This document shows, one piece after another, positions 45,810-57,564 of a DNA stretch of 64,000 bases; the stretch's first letter is position 1, and every line of letters begins with the position of its first letter. Source of the DNA: Morinoia aosen (Eukaryota > Arthropoda > Malacostraca > Amphipoda > Talitridae); NCBI GenBank assembly GCA_030386875.1, contig CM059578.1, positions 26,025,009 through 26,089,008 on the forward strand, in the 5' to 3' direction. The notes under the pieces are model-generated. The model saw nothing but the letters and a program-made list of their open reading frames with translations, searched no databases and was not told where the DNA came from. Both the position numbers and the translations under genes were made by a program.

Positions 45810-47430
45810 TCAACTGTTTTGAAATAGTTAAAAAATCTTAAATGTTATTTAGGATCAACCATTCAAATAAATAAATATTACAGCTTCAGTATATCTGCAC
45901 TGACCTCCTTTACGAGCTCATACGTCTAAACTCGTACACGCGTATCTTTTCGATTCCCCTCAACTTCTCGAGAAACGGTTAAATTTTGCAGTCAGTGGAT
46001 ATAGGGGAAAATCTGTTCTCAATTACAGAGTTTTGCTCAGCCGAACCAAGTGGAGCGAAGCAAGCAACTCGTAGAGAATTTTATGGTTGCCCTCAAATTC
46101 TCGTAAAAATCCCAACTTCCGCTCGCGAATCGGACCTACGATATGAACGACAGACTGGCCGCCGGGACTTTAGCAAAGGAAGAAGCGCCGTTGCTGATAC
46201 CGCGTGCAAAATGATAGCTTGAAGAAAATTGGATCTCCTACTAATGCACGCACATGCAGAGTAGAGCGTAGAAGCTTTTTTAGCACAACATGCTGATACA
46301 ATACACATCACTCAGCCGGTTTTACGCAAAAAATATCTGCATTTGAACTATCGATTCACATGTATTTTGAATTAGAGCGAGTTCTCAAACATGCAAAAAT
46401 AATTTTTAATTTTTACATATAGTAGATTTTTTTTAATTTTTCTTTTATTTGTGTATTTATTGAAAACCTAAGTTCAAGTGAGCCATGAAATCCATTCAAA
46501 TAGTAGTTTTCTGATTGATTGTAACTATTTGTTTAGGGTTCTATTTCAAAGATCTTGTAAGTGCGTGGCAGAACTCATATGCCACGAAATAAAACTAAAA
46601 TTGCGTTGCACACAGAACTTACCGATAATTGAAATAAAACTGTAAATAGTTTTCAGTCTCTCTAAAGTTCTATTGTTTTCGGTCTCGCAATGCCTTTAAT
46701 CTCATTACTGGACAGCATTTCATTAATGAAAATTTAATTGACGCATTTACTTAATGAATTAAAATTGGTTGCTTCAAACCATGAAATAAATGTATTCGAA
46801 AAGAACATACTTACTACTCTGTGGTCTAAAAACTGTTTCCACGGCAGGCAAAAATATTGCAAATCAGCATTGCATACACGAATCGAATCACTTGGAAAAA
46901 AAAGTGATTGTGATACTACTGTAAATGAATTGTTTTGAAATTATTCGTGTTCGAAATAAACTTGTTAAAATCGGATACTTCACAATGGCTGCAGACTTCC
47001 AAGTTTTTTTCTAAATTGTTTTCTTATTCAATTCTTCTGTAAAAGGGCAAATTAGTATTGATGTTAGAAAGGACATTGCTGAGGGAATTTTTTTTCGGTC
47101 AAAAAGTATTTTTCTGTATGTCTAGAGAATCAGAGATAACATTTGGTATTGATAACATTTGGTAATGTTATCAGAGATAACATTCACCCTATCAATGAAT
47201 TGACCGAGTATTCCAGCTTGTCAATACCCAAGGTCTTCAAAGTAGATATTGACACTTTTTATTTAAAGAAGTAAAACAGGAAATCCTTCTTTAAATGACA
47301 GATCAATTTCATGGATGAAAGATCAATGTCGTCTTATTTAGCATTTTTGTATTTCCCTTGCATTTTCTGCCCACTCATGAACATTTCATGCATATTTATA
47401 GAGAGAAAATTATACATTTTATTTTTTGTG
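45810..47430. other. Intergenic sequence, no gene recognised
   Basis: Short frames only. Around 47130-47180, AGATAACATT and ATAACATTTGGTA iterate. Confidence 0.4.
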
Positions 47431-47434
47431 ATCT

Positions 47435-47820
47435 TATTGTTTATTTGGTCAGTCTATTTTTGGATTTCATATAAAATACTTTCAGCTTTTATTTGAGAAA
47501 TCCTTATCCAGTTTTTACAGCTCATTTTTGGACCGCAAATGAAATATTTCCAGCTAATATTAGGAAACTTTTTCCCTAGTTTGTACAGCCCGAAATCGGA
47601 TATTTCCTGACCCGAAATCGAATATTTCCTGACCCGAAATCGAATATTTCCTGCTAATATTAAAGAAGATACTCTTTAGTTCCTGAGTCATATATCTGAA
47701 TTGAAAATCGAATAATTACAGCTAATATCATAACAACACTCCAATTTTGAAGCGTATTTCTTGGCCTAAATAGGAATATTTTCAGCTTATATGAGATGAA
47801 ACCTTCCCGAGTTTCTGAAG
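47435..47820. repeat. Degenerate ~90-bp repeat with a 24-bp inner triplication
   Basis: Segments ending ATATTTCCAGCTAATATTAG recur at about 47460, 47545, 47635 and 47725. Inside, GACCCGAAATCGAATATTTC is repeated three times at about 47588-47655. Confidence 0.6.
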
Positions 47821-47829
47821 CGTAAGCTG

Positions 47830-48350
47830 AGCTCTAGGTTCCGGACCACTTTTTTTGAAACGTATGTTCAACTACGGAAGGCTACTTCTGAGTTTGGATG
47901 CATTTCTTTGCATATATCCGAGAAATTCCTCGTGTAATGAACGTCTGTAGCATTTTGTGGAAATTTCCGAAAGCGGAAATTAGATTTGACTTTGAGAAGC
48001 AACTTCTAGAGACTGAAATTCCATGTACAAATTCAAGCCAGCGCCAATGATATAGATCGAGGAATTCCTCTCAATATCTTAGTGTCTTGGAATGCAATCG
48101 AACCTTAGATGGAAAAGTGCAACAATTTTCCCGTCTTGGGTATTAAAAATTCGTCAACACGAGCGCTGGTCATTTTCTAAATCCAGAATGTATTATAGGT
48201 CCCTATACATTGCTGGATGTTTAATAAGGTGGTCAAGGTAATCATCAAGCGAGTAGAGAACATCGGGGTTGAAATTGGAGGTGATGATCATAGAAACGAA
48301 GACTTCTGTACACCCATTCTTCAATCTCTGTGAAAGATTCTCAAAGACCA
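47830..48350. other. Intergenic sequence, nothing recognised
   Basis: AT-rich unique-looking sequence between two arrays. No open frame of interest. Confidence 0.4.
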
Positions 48351-48353
48351 AGC

Positions 48354-49020
48354 TTAAAATCTGTGCAAAGGCGTTGTAAAGGCCTTCCTAAAATCTGTGC
48401 AAAAACGCTATAAAGGCCTAGGTAAAGATCTGTGCAAAGACGTTGTGAAGACCTTCCTAAAATCTGTGCAAAAACGCTATAAAAGCCTAGGTAAAGATCT
48501 GTGCAAAGACGTTGTGAAGACCTTCCTAAAATCTGTGCAAAAACGCTGTAAAAGCCTAGGTAAAGATCTGTGCAAAGACGTCGTGAAGACCTTCCTAAAA
48601 TCTGTGCAAAAACGCTATAAAGACCTAGGTAAAGAACTGTGCAAAGACGCTGTGAAGACCTTCCTAAAATCTGTGCAAAAACGCTATAAAGACCTAGGTA
48701 AAGAACTGTGCAAAGACGTTGTGAAGACCTTCCTAAAATCTGTGCAAAAACGCTATAAAGGCCTAGGTAAAGATCTGTGCAAAGACGCAGTTAAGACCTT
48801 GGTAAACATCTGTGCAAAGGCGCTGCAAAGGCGATGCAAAGGCGATGCAAAGGCCTAGGTAAACATCTGTGCTATGACGCTGTACAGGCCTAAGTAAACA
48901 TCTGCGCATAGACGCTGCAAAGGCCTAGGAAAACATCTGTGCTATGATGCTGCAAAGGCGAAGGTAAACATCTGCGCAAAGACGCTGCAAAGGCCTAACT
49001 AAACATCAGTGCATATACCT
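48354..49020. repeat. 69-bp minisatellite of two alternating ~34/35-bp half-units
   Basis: The half-unit CTGTGCAAAGACGTTGTGAA (ending CTTCCTAAAAT) alternates with CTGTGCAAAAACGCTATAAA (ending CCTAGGTAAAGAT). Six full 69-bp units are well kept at 48370-48790; beyond that, half-units degenerate to 49020. Since 69 is a multiple of three, the 153-codon plus-strand frame 48397-48858 has a 23-residue repeat (QKRYKGLGKDLCKDVVKTF and four more). Confidence 0.93.
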
Positions 49021-49223
49021 GTGAGTCTGTGGATTCGAATATTAACTGCTAGGGCCTTATGAGGCCAACCCAAATTCTGTTCAAAGGCCAGGTGCAAGCC
49101 AAGTACATGATCCTTACGAAGGCCTCGTAAAGGTAATGCCCACAATTTGTGAAAAGGCAAAGTGAATACAAAGCCCACAGTCTCAGGGAAGGGTGCAAAA
49201 AGGCTAAAACGCTACTCAAAAAG

Positions 49224-49427
49224 TGGTGCTACTATAAAGTGAGGTCTACCGCCATATCTCGCCTACCCAGGTGCAGTTTGAGATGCACAATTTAAGGATT
49301 TATCGCTAAATTAAGGTACGGAAATAAGTTATATCCATTTGTAACCTAATATAACCACACGCTATACTACTAGCTAGAGGTAGATCTCGTGACATGGTGT
49401 AGTAGACCTTACGCTCTAGTAGCACCC
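49224..49427. mobile_element. MITE family B, copy 2
   Basis: GGTGCTACTATAAAGTGAGG and the inverted CCTTACGCTCTAGTAGCACC form terminal inverted repeats of about 25 bp. The interior is the reverse complement of 1924-2232 but has a single copy of the sub-terminal unit. No coding sequence. Confidence 0.85.
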
Positions 49428-49429
49428 AA

Positions 49430-50525
49430 AAGGCTGTATGTTCTGTAGACGTTATACCAAGCATTTCATCGGAGGGTACAAGCTAATGGACTGTAGTATG
49501 ATAAGCCACAAAAATACACAAATCGCAATAACTTGGCGATAACGCAAGTTTATCAAAAATTCAAAAGCGAAGAATAAAATGTGAGGATTTCCTCACAAAA
49601 TTGGTGCACGTCTGCTAATCACATAAAGTAGCAACCTATAGTGACCTATTCGCAAGCTAGTCCGAGAGCGGTGGAGCTGAGAGGTCAGAATAGCCTTAGA
49701 CTTGCTACCGTGCAGTCCTTCATTGCGCTCTGCTACCGGTCGTAAGCCGCAGTTTCCGGTCATCGCTACCCTTGACGGAGGCGGAGCTGGACGTCGTTGC
49801 GTGGAGACAAACCGTGCTGGCTCAATTTTTCGGCGCTTAGCTCACCTAAGTTCTTCTCCTTATGCTTATCTTAAATTTTCATGAATGAATGGTTGAATGT
49901 GTGTGCTTAATGAATTCTTAAACCAGTCTCTACTAAACTTTGAGCTGGTCTTTCCATTTTCTTTGAAACCTTTAAATTAACCTTGAATTAACCTTAAAAA
50001 AATTGCATGCTTCTAACTTAACCTGGAAAAGGGGCCTTCTACTAGTGGGTTGAATTCCTCCACACGTAGCCTTCCTTTTCACTTACTTTTCTTGCACTTA
50101 CCGGTTCTTCCGGTGCCTCTCTTAATTAACTTCGCGCCTTAAAGTGAGAAGCACACTGGACGACCTAATAAGTTCAGGTGCGCTAATTTTTGCTATTTTG
50201 CCGCTTTATTACTGCTGTGATACCCACTTGAAACTTAACACCAGTCGTTGTGAAGAATTATGGTCATGTTCAATATTTTGTCCCCTCTACAGTATTAGCC
50301 GAGCCAGCGCGCGCCTTCTTGTCTTCCTTGTCTGTAACTGCGGTTCTTCCAAGCAATGTCTAACGGCGTCTTTTTATTGAAGGTGCATGATGTATTTCTC
50401 TGTAGTCAACTTATTAATACTGTGAAACCATTTCCTCATTGCAACCTTGTCGCATACTTATTTGCATATTAATTATTATCTGGTTTCCATTTTGATCGTT
50501 CAACGTCGCTCTTTTTAACACGAAC
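49430..50525. other. Intergenic sequence, GC-richer at 49.65-49.83 kb
   Basis: The block CGGAGGCGGAGCTGG...CGTTGCGTGGAGAC opens a 60-codon frame that matches nothing I know. No splice context recognised. Confidence 0.35.
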
Positions 50526-50530
50526 AGTAG

Positions 50531-51275
50531 CCTGGCGACGTCTGTTGTTGCCTTACCTGGAGCCTGGCGACGTCTGTTGTTGCCTTACCTGGAGCCTGGC
50601 GACGTCTGTTGTTGCCTTACCTGGAGCCTGGCGACGTCTGTTGTTGCCTTACCTAGAGCCTGGCGACGTCTGTTGGTGCCTTACCTGGAGCCTGGCGACG
50701 TCTGTTGGTGCCTTACCTGGAGCCTGGCGACGTCTGTTGGTGCCTTACCTGGAGCCTGGCGACGTCTGTTGGTGCCTTACCTGGAGCCTGGCGACGACTG
50801 TTGTTGCCTTACCTGGAGTCTGGCGACGACTGTTGTTGCCTCACCTGGAGCCTGGCGACGACTGTTGTTGCCTCACCTGGAGCCTGGCGACGACTGTTGT
50901 TGCCTCACCTGGAGCCTGGCGACGACTGTTGTTGCCTCACCTGGAGCCTGGCGACGACTGTTGTTGCCTCACCTGGAGCCTGGCGACGACTGTTGTTGCC
51001 TCACCTGGAGCCTGGCGACGACTGTTGTTGCCTCACCTGGAGCCTGGCGACGACTGTTGTTGCCTCACCTGGAGCCTGGCGACGACTGTTGTTGCCTTAC
51101 CTGGAGCCTGGCGACGTCTGTTGTTGCCTTACCTGGAGCCTGGCGACGACTGTTGTTGCCTTACCTGGAGCCTGGCGACGTCTGTTGTTGCCTTACCTGG
51201 AGCCTGGCGACGTCTGTTGTTGCCTTACCTGAAGCCTGGCGACGTCTGTTGTTGTCTTACCTGGAGCCTGGCGAC
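50531..51275. repeat. 32-bp minisatellite, about 23 copies, in variant blocks
   Basis: The unit is CCTGGCGACGTCTGTTGTTG followed by CCTTACCTGGAG. Three subtypes form contiguous blocks: GTCTGTTGTTG/CTTACC at both ends, GTCTGTTGGTG/CTTACC at about 50660-50780 and GACTGTTGTTG/CTCACC at about 50800-51080. No plus frame contains a stop, so frames of 175-263 codons appear in all three; they are repeat artefacts. On the minus strand each unit reads CTCCAG|GTAAGG or CTCCAG|GTGAGG, a consensus splice donor. Confidence 0.96.
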
Positions 51276-51279
51276 CGTT

Positions 51280-52185
51280 CGTCAATTTATTTGAAGCAGT
51301 CGCTTATGCTGCTCCTTAACTTTCATGTATTCCTAATTATGCGTAATCCTTCTAGTTCGTCAAGATAAATTTATTCGTTGATGTTTTAGTCGTTCGTGTG
51401 TTCGCGTTGCTTGTCGTTCGTGTGTTCGCGTTGTAGTTCTTTGTTGCTCGTATCGAGAACCTTTATTCCTTTTACGTAAGATTAAATAAAATTTTGACTT
51501 GAACCTGACTATAAGTCATCTTAAAAGATTGTGTCGCGGACAAATTCTCGACAAAAATTCCAAACATTTTTTGAACGTTTCCGGATAAATCCGATCATCG
51601 CTAAAAAAAATTGGAGAAATTTTTTCAACTGAAGATGGGATTTATACCAAAACTTTCAATAATTATTTAGAATTTTATTCTTCTCTTTTAAATTTTTAAA
51701 GAGGTAAGATTACGAGGATAACAGCTCATACCTCGCTCAGTGTCCCATTTTACCAAAGTATCGCTCATGTCATTTTTTTGCAGGCATTCATTTACTGGTT
51801 GTTTCCGTTTTTCACGACAGAGCTCCATAGTATTTTTGAATGCTGCTTTTAGTAGCGCTATTTTAAAGGGTCAGATTTCTAGGCGTATTTGAGAGTTTAG
51901 TTGTCCTTCTTATAATTTTTGGTTGATGCTCACCCCGTAACTTCTAAATGCGTTTTCTCTCTCTTGCGCAATGGCTTTATTTCTACGCACATTGGTTACT
52001 TTACTACGTTCGAGTTATTTTACTTGAATTCGGTGCCATCAATTTTTCACCCGATGATAAGTTTCAGGCACGTAATACCAACTGTAAATTGCTTTCACAA
52101 CGTTTTAAAAATGATGCAGTTATATTTTTAGCCTTCCTACTTGAACTGCTAAGTAAAAATGCATTAGTTTTAAATGAACCTTGGT
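51280..52185. other. Intergenic sequence before the second Penelope-like relic
   Basis: CGTTCGTGTGTTCGCGTTG is duplicated at about 51390-51433. Frames at 51919-52193 are not recognisable as retroelement sequence, although upstream retroelement remains could have decayed here. Confidence 0.35.
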
Positions 52186-52199
52186 CAAGTTAAGGAATT

Positions 52200-53640
52200 T
52201 GTTAAAGCCTTTAGTCAAGAATGGTTATATAACTGAAAATTCTTCTCGGTTTTTTGAAAAGATTGTATCCTTTCAGAACGCTGAAAAATGACTGGAAAAA
52301 ATTTGACGTTGAAAGTGTACCTGGTTAACATCCCGTCGAAAGAAACCATACAAATAAATATTAATCTCATTTTACCTCGTCAATAGATGTAGTTTTAAGC
52401 CTTGGAAAACTCATTTCAAAACGTTTCTAGCACTTGCCGCTTCGAACTTAGGGTTTATTTTGGCTGGAAAATGGACAAACAAATTGAAGGCCTTGGCATG
52501 GTTTTCCCTTTAGGGCCTACGTTTGCAAATATTTTTTGTGCCATTAGTAAAAGGCGTGGCCTGGGTATTGCCTCTTGGATTTTGTGGCCAAGTTTTACCG
52601 TGGATGTATTGATGATAATTCTTTATTATTTCGAGATTCAAGTCGTGCTTCCCATGTTCTTAGACTATTCAAATTTCGAGCCCTGTTCTATAAAGTTCAT
52701 CGAAATTGAGTATAATTGCTTACCACTTTTGGACTTGAAAGTTACCTAAATAAGCCTTAATTTTAACACATCGGTTTTTTCAGAAGACTATACTTTCTCT
52801 GGATTGGGTTTAAGGATTTTAGTTTATTCCACCATATTTTGGAAATTAATAACTATGATTTTCTAGAAATTGTGTAAATCAACATGTTGAATTTACTTTT
52901 CTGCAATATTTTATTCCTGTAAACTGGATTCTTTCTTTCATAGTCCATGTTCAAATTAAAAAAGAAATAATTAGAGAAGAAAGATTTAATTACTAGTAAT
53001 GTTTCCGAGTTAATGTAAGGTCTCGGTTGCATACTTGCATATGTATAAGATTTCACCAATAAAAGGTCATGTGTTTTGGAAATCCATTTTAATTAAATGT
53101 CATTTCCCTGCACAAAAATTAAGTTTCATTTTCGTCACTAAACATGATTTTTCATTCAAAATGCATGATTCCAGAACTGTTAAGAACATCCCTTGTCTGT
53201 AAGTTTAGTTGTGTTCAGCGTACATTTAGCTGTCGGCATAACGACTATGCCATTCTACGTACTTACTGCATACCCAGTCTAACTTTTTCGTTGCCTGCAT
53301 GCATGCTTTTCGCCACCCAAGTAATTAAATCACTTAGGCGGCGAAAAACATGCATGCTCCAGCGAAAAAGTTTGACGTGGTATTAGGATAGCCCAATACC
53401 AGGTAATCAGCTACAGTGGCAGATGGCCTTTGGCTCAACCGACTCTCTCGTCTATACGCCCTCACAGCGAACAGGACTTCGAATCAATAGCAGATGATTT
53501 TTATATTGTACATACTACTTCTAACGATTTTGGCTCGTGTATTCCAAAATCCCTGCACTCTGTCAAAGAAAAACCGGTCATCAACAGTAGAAATAGTTCA
53601 TCGATTAATAATCTACATGCGTAGATTATTTTATGCATGC
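52200..53640 (+). pseudogene. Second Penelope-like element relic, split by a MITE
   Basis: Reverse transcriptase motif A remains as TTTGACGTT (FDV, 52302-52310), then, frame-shifted, LVNIPSKETI. Next come EGLGMVFPLGPTFANIF at about 52485-52540, a broken catalytic block (PSFTVDVLM), IKFIEIEYNCLPLLDLKV, and FSGLGL near 52800. The endonuclease part starts IPELLRTSLVCKFSCV at about 53165 and resumes after the MITE at 53271-53382 with LAQPTLSSIRPHSE and PKSLHSVKEKPVINSRNSSS to 53620. Frameshifts and stops are many. The order matches Penelope-like RT plus GIY-YIG proteins. It is the same broad family as 42200-43260, in the opposite orientation. Confidence 0.9.
53271..53382. mobile_element. ~110-bp TIR MITE (family A), copy 2, inside the retroelement relic
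   Basis: It starts CCCAGTCTAACTTTTTCG and ends with the inverted CGAAAAAGTTTGACGTGG, flanked by TA on both sides. The core AGGCGGCGAAAAACATGCAT matches 39047-39158. It separates the two halves of the GIY-YIG region. Confidence 0.82.
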
Positions 53641-53644
53641 ATGA

Positions 53645-56600
53645 ATTTTTAAGAATTGATTGATTTTTTCCACAATTTTTCAGACTAACTTAGTGAGAAT
53701 GGAGCTGGTCGCCGGAAGGATTTACAGAATGAGACTAGATTAGATTATAAGTTAGTTTAAGCCTCCCTAACCGCTGCATAAATAGAGCGTATCGAAGAGA
53801 GGAAGGAGGAAGGCACCATTTAGTATGGAGATAAGAAAATGAGGAATCTATGCAGAAAGGGCATAGAAACAGTAAGATGGGAAAGAAGTCCATGAAATAA
53901 GATAAAAGTTGAAGAATAAAGTCAGAGGTGCTGAAAAACAGGACAGAAGTGAACCGAAAAAAGGTGGTCCTTAGCATAACAAAAAACATTTTATTTCAAC
54001 AAAAAGAAGGCCTACCTAACTCTCAGCTCGGGCCCTCACATTTTTCCCCTGGGAGCGCTAATTCCCATAGATACAATAGCTGTATCCCCCTGAGGGGGAT
54101 TTACAGAATGAATTAAATCTTTGAAGTTATTTAATATATCTCCTCTTTGAAATTTCCATGGATATTATTTTAATGCTAACTATAATCCTCATTGTGCACA
54201 TTAAATTAGTTTTTTGTAGTTATTTCATAATAGCCTTACGAAATTTCAATGAATCTGTTTTCAGTGGTCACCACCTTTTCGGTCAATTCCCTGATAACCA
54301 TTCGATTGAAGAAAAATTACTTTCCTAAATAAACTTCAGAAATGAATTACTTCCGAAGACAATAGAGCTAAATAAAAAACAAATTCTTAATCGTTTGTGT
54401 AGAATCATTAGGCCAGGACGAAAAGATTAAGTATATTAATAATTTATCTGGACAAATATCCTTCCTCAATATTTGTTACCCTCAAGATTTTTTTTTTTTT
54501 GTTGAATCCGTAGTGTTGGACATGTTCATCACAATACAGTTAGTGTATTATGTGGTAGGGTAGCGATAGTGATCACTGCATTACTCACGCCAACAGCATT
54601 TTACCAGCACTCGTATAGAAACAACGTTTGTGCCGGTTGAAACACGTATGTGAACACACGAATTCGAGTTGATGACTTAAGAGCAGTCCTGAGTAAGGTT
54701 TAAAAGAAATGCGTTTCTCGGCACTCGCTACATTTGCATTGATGAATGCTCCAGCTTTCAGTACCTCTGTGTAACTTACTCTTCTTATTAGACGGAGCGA
54801 AGAAAGCTTCCGTCTCACCGGAATTTCGCGTGTATCAGTTATCATTAAATGTGTAATTCCACTTGTTATATTCCTCAGTCTGAGCATCCCAAACTTTCAG
54901 GTTGGTCGCAAAAAAACGACGTGGTGCTTCTACATTCATCAAAATTCCCAATTAATTTGGACAAGTTGCATAGCTTCCATTCTAACTTCTCGGTGCGAGT
55001 GCGTCTCCTGTAAAACATGCGCCAGTCTATTTGTGTCGACACCTCGCCCTAACGAAATTAATCTGGGGCTCTTCGTAAAAATTTCCGGAAGTCCGTCAAC
55101 TGTTTGAAACTTGTCTCACAATTGCGTAGAGTTTATTAGAAACCGCGTCTCAGAAACTCGCTGCGCGTTGTTGGAGTGAAGGCCTCAACGTGCGAGCTGC
55201 GGAGATTCCAATCCTGATCTCCAGACTGAAGTACTTCGGGCTAGTTCGTCCGTAGCACCTCAGGTCTACCTGCCTTTGGCTATCATTTGCAGGTTTAATC
55301 TTGCGACGTTGCACCAAATGAAGTAAGGGCTCAGACGCGCCTAGCTGAGAGACTCTTGAATTCTTCTCAACTTCACCGAGTGCCGAGATGCGTCCGCTGA
55401 ACTTTTGGCGGCAGGCCTTCATTGGAGGAGAAACTATGGAGAAAGTGGCGTCGGATGACATTTTCTAGGGGAGATTTGAGTGTGTATGGTGGCAGAATTG
55501 TGTCTAGTTTTAATTGATGAAATACGTGGCAATTGTGCCTTCTGAGGACTTCTGGAGAAATAATGTTTCGCTTGAAAATGTTAGTTAACACCTTCTCCGC
55601 GTATTGGGCCATATGTGTACAATTAGGTCATCATTCACGTACCGATACAAATGAATGGCATCTCATCTGTTCGCGTCTTTTTAAAAATTACTGTTATCGT
55701 ACGAGGTGGGATTTATTGTGTAATTGCATTTGCATTATTCTTAGGATGGACAAATATGTATCCGAGCGGTAGAGTTGATTTCCCAATTCTGTTACAACCA
55801 AACCAAACCAACCGTTAACAACTGCGGAAACACGGTGAACATGTTAAGAAGTACGTTCTTCGAAAATCTCGGGAGGGCATGTATGAATTTTTTTAAAACG
55901 TGTGAATTTTTTACTGAGTTAAGTCGTGAAAGAATAACATTAATTAAACCAGTAACGCAGATAATTTAGTGCAAAGTATGAGCAACTACATTATAGTTCG
56001 TTGGCATATACGAGGGAATCCAACTCTTGAACTTTTGCTTCAACGAATCATGAGCGTGATTGATTAAAAAGAAAAAACTTTCACGTGTGAAAATACTGAA
56101 AAACAAAAATTTACATAGCGCTTTTTCAACTAATGGTTTTTTAAATCCTGAATAAAGTAGAATTTTGTTTCAAAATTTAACATACCCGAGCATGTTCCGA
56201 CTCAAAGTAAAATTTTTCAAAAACTGCATCAAAAATTTTTCATTTTTATGTTCAAAATACGATTGCATATTTCACGTATAAAAAGATAAATAATGACATG
56301 AAAAGTCCCATATTTTAACACGCAGCTTTAAAGCCAAAGAAATAAATTATTTTTTCTGAAAGACGAATCTTTAGAGGAGTAACATTGCATTGAAAATGAA
56401 AAGAAACAGATATAGAATCTTGCACTTGCAAACTAAAACTATTTTGCATGTATTGTAATCGTAAAATTAATAAAAAAATACACACTTGATTGCCATTTAT
56501 GTTTTCATCTATACATTTCGCTCAGCTGAGCATTATTGAAAAGAAGCACTCTCACATCAAAGTATTTAAATTAAAAATAAATTCAGCTCATTTACAGTAG

Positions 56601-56924
56601 TATGAACTAAATCGTTTCAAAATTACAGTTACAAACAAACCATCACATTTACGTTGGCAGAGTGCAGCAAACTTTCAAACAAAATGTAGCATTTTTCTGT
56701 CTTTATTTAGGATGTTTTCGTACATCTACATCAATTACTACTCAATATTATTACTCAACATACATCAATTATTACTTTCCTTTGCACCTGAATCACAAGC
56801 TCGAGTCAGCCTGGACGGCTTTGTTTCATTAAGCAACATGTCGAGCGGAATTGTATCTTTTGAGGCTGCGGGGCAGCGGATCAGAGCTTCAGGTGAACCT
56901 CGTGATTAAAAGCATGCTTTGAAA
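53645..56924. other. Intergenic sequence; GC-richer block at 54.6-55.5 kb
   Basis: Minus-strand frames of 79-103 codons (54585-54887, 55150-55461, 55373-55612) sit in a GC-richer block but resemble no family I recognise. It could be a 5' exon or promoter region or a decayed element. The remaining sequence is AT-rich. Confidence 0.3.
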
Positions 56925-56932
56925 CTTATTAC

Positions 56933-57204
56933 CACGGTAGAGGAGACAAGGTAGGGCCAAACCAGTCTTTTTTCGTCGACTGTGTGGGTTTGCTGACGTC
57001 ACGTCAACGAACCAATGGCAGCGCTCATATTACATCTGGTAGCACTGCTACCCCTAAATCCGTCTCCACTATTGGCCTAACAGACAAGGCGTTTTAGTGA
57101 CGTCAGAAATTTTGTTTGAAATAAATACTTTCTATTGGCTAGCCGAACAAGAAGAAGTTTTTTTTCCCCCATAGAAATGACCCTACTTCGTTCCCTCTAC
57201 CGTG
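56933..57204. mobile_element. MITE family C, copy 2, with 8-bp target duplication
   Basis: The ends CACGGTAGAGGAGACAAGG and CCCTCTACCGTG are inverted relatives. CTTATTAC flanks both sides (56925-56932 and 57205-57212), an 8-bp target duplication that places it with hAT- or P-type elements. The interior matches 29936-30191 in reverse orientation. It is 272 bp, non-coding. Confidence 0.9.
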
Positions 57205-57299
57205 CTTATTACTGACCAAAATGAAAAACTTATTCGGTTAAGATCAGGCTATGAGGAGAGCCACATCTCCTTCCTTAAAATCTCTGAAAATGGTCCTAG

Positions 57300-57560
57300 C
57301 ACTATTGTTGCGGCATGTTTTTCTTTTCGTGGCTCAAAAGGACCAAACATCTTTTGTATTTGAATCATTTAAATTTTTTTCTCTTTAACGTGTGAGAGTT
57401 TGCGTTGGGGAGTTTTAATGTGAACTGTTTATTATGAAATGTTTTTAACATTTCGTGGTTCAAAAGATGAAACATGTTTTGTAGTGAACTTTTTATTACG
57501 AAATGTTTATAGCATTTCGTGGCTCTACTTAAAAGGACGAAACTTGTTTTGTATTTGAAT
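57300..57560. repeat. Degenerate ~65-bp repeat, three copies
   Basis: CATTTCGTGGTTCAAAAGA followed by GAAACATGTTTTGTA recurs at about 57320-57362, 57450-57485 and 57510-57558, with AATGTTTATAGC-type linkers. Confidence 0.65.
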
Positions 57561-57564
57561 TTGT

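Noticed and set aside
50545..51368. Open frames of 175-263 codons on the plus strand
   Set aside because: They are three overlapping readings of the same 32-bp repeat, which has no stop in any plus frame; there is no independent coding evidence.
54585..55612. Minus-strand ORFs in a GC-richer block
   Set aside because: They match no known family, and the frames shift repeatedly. Kept only as an unresolved block.
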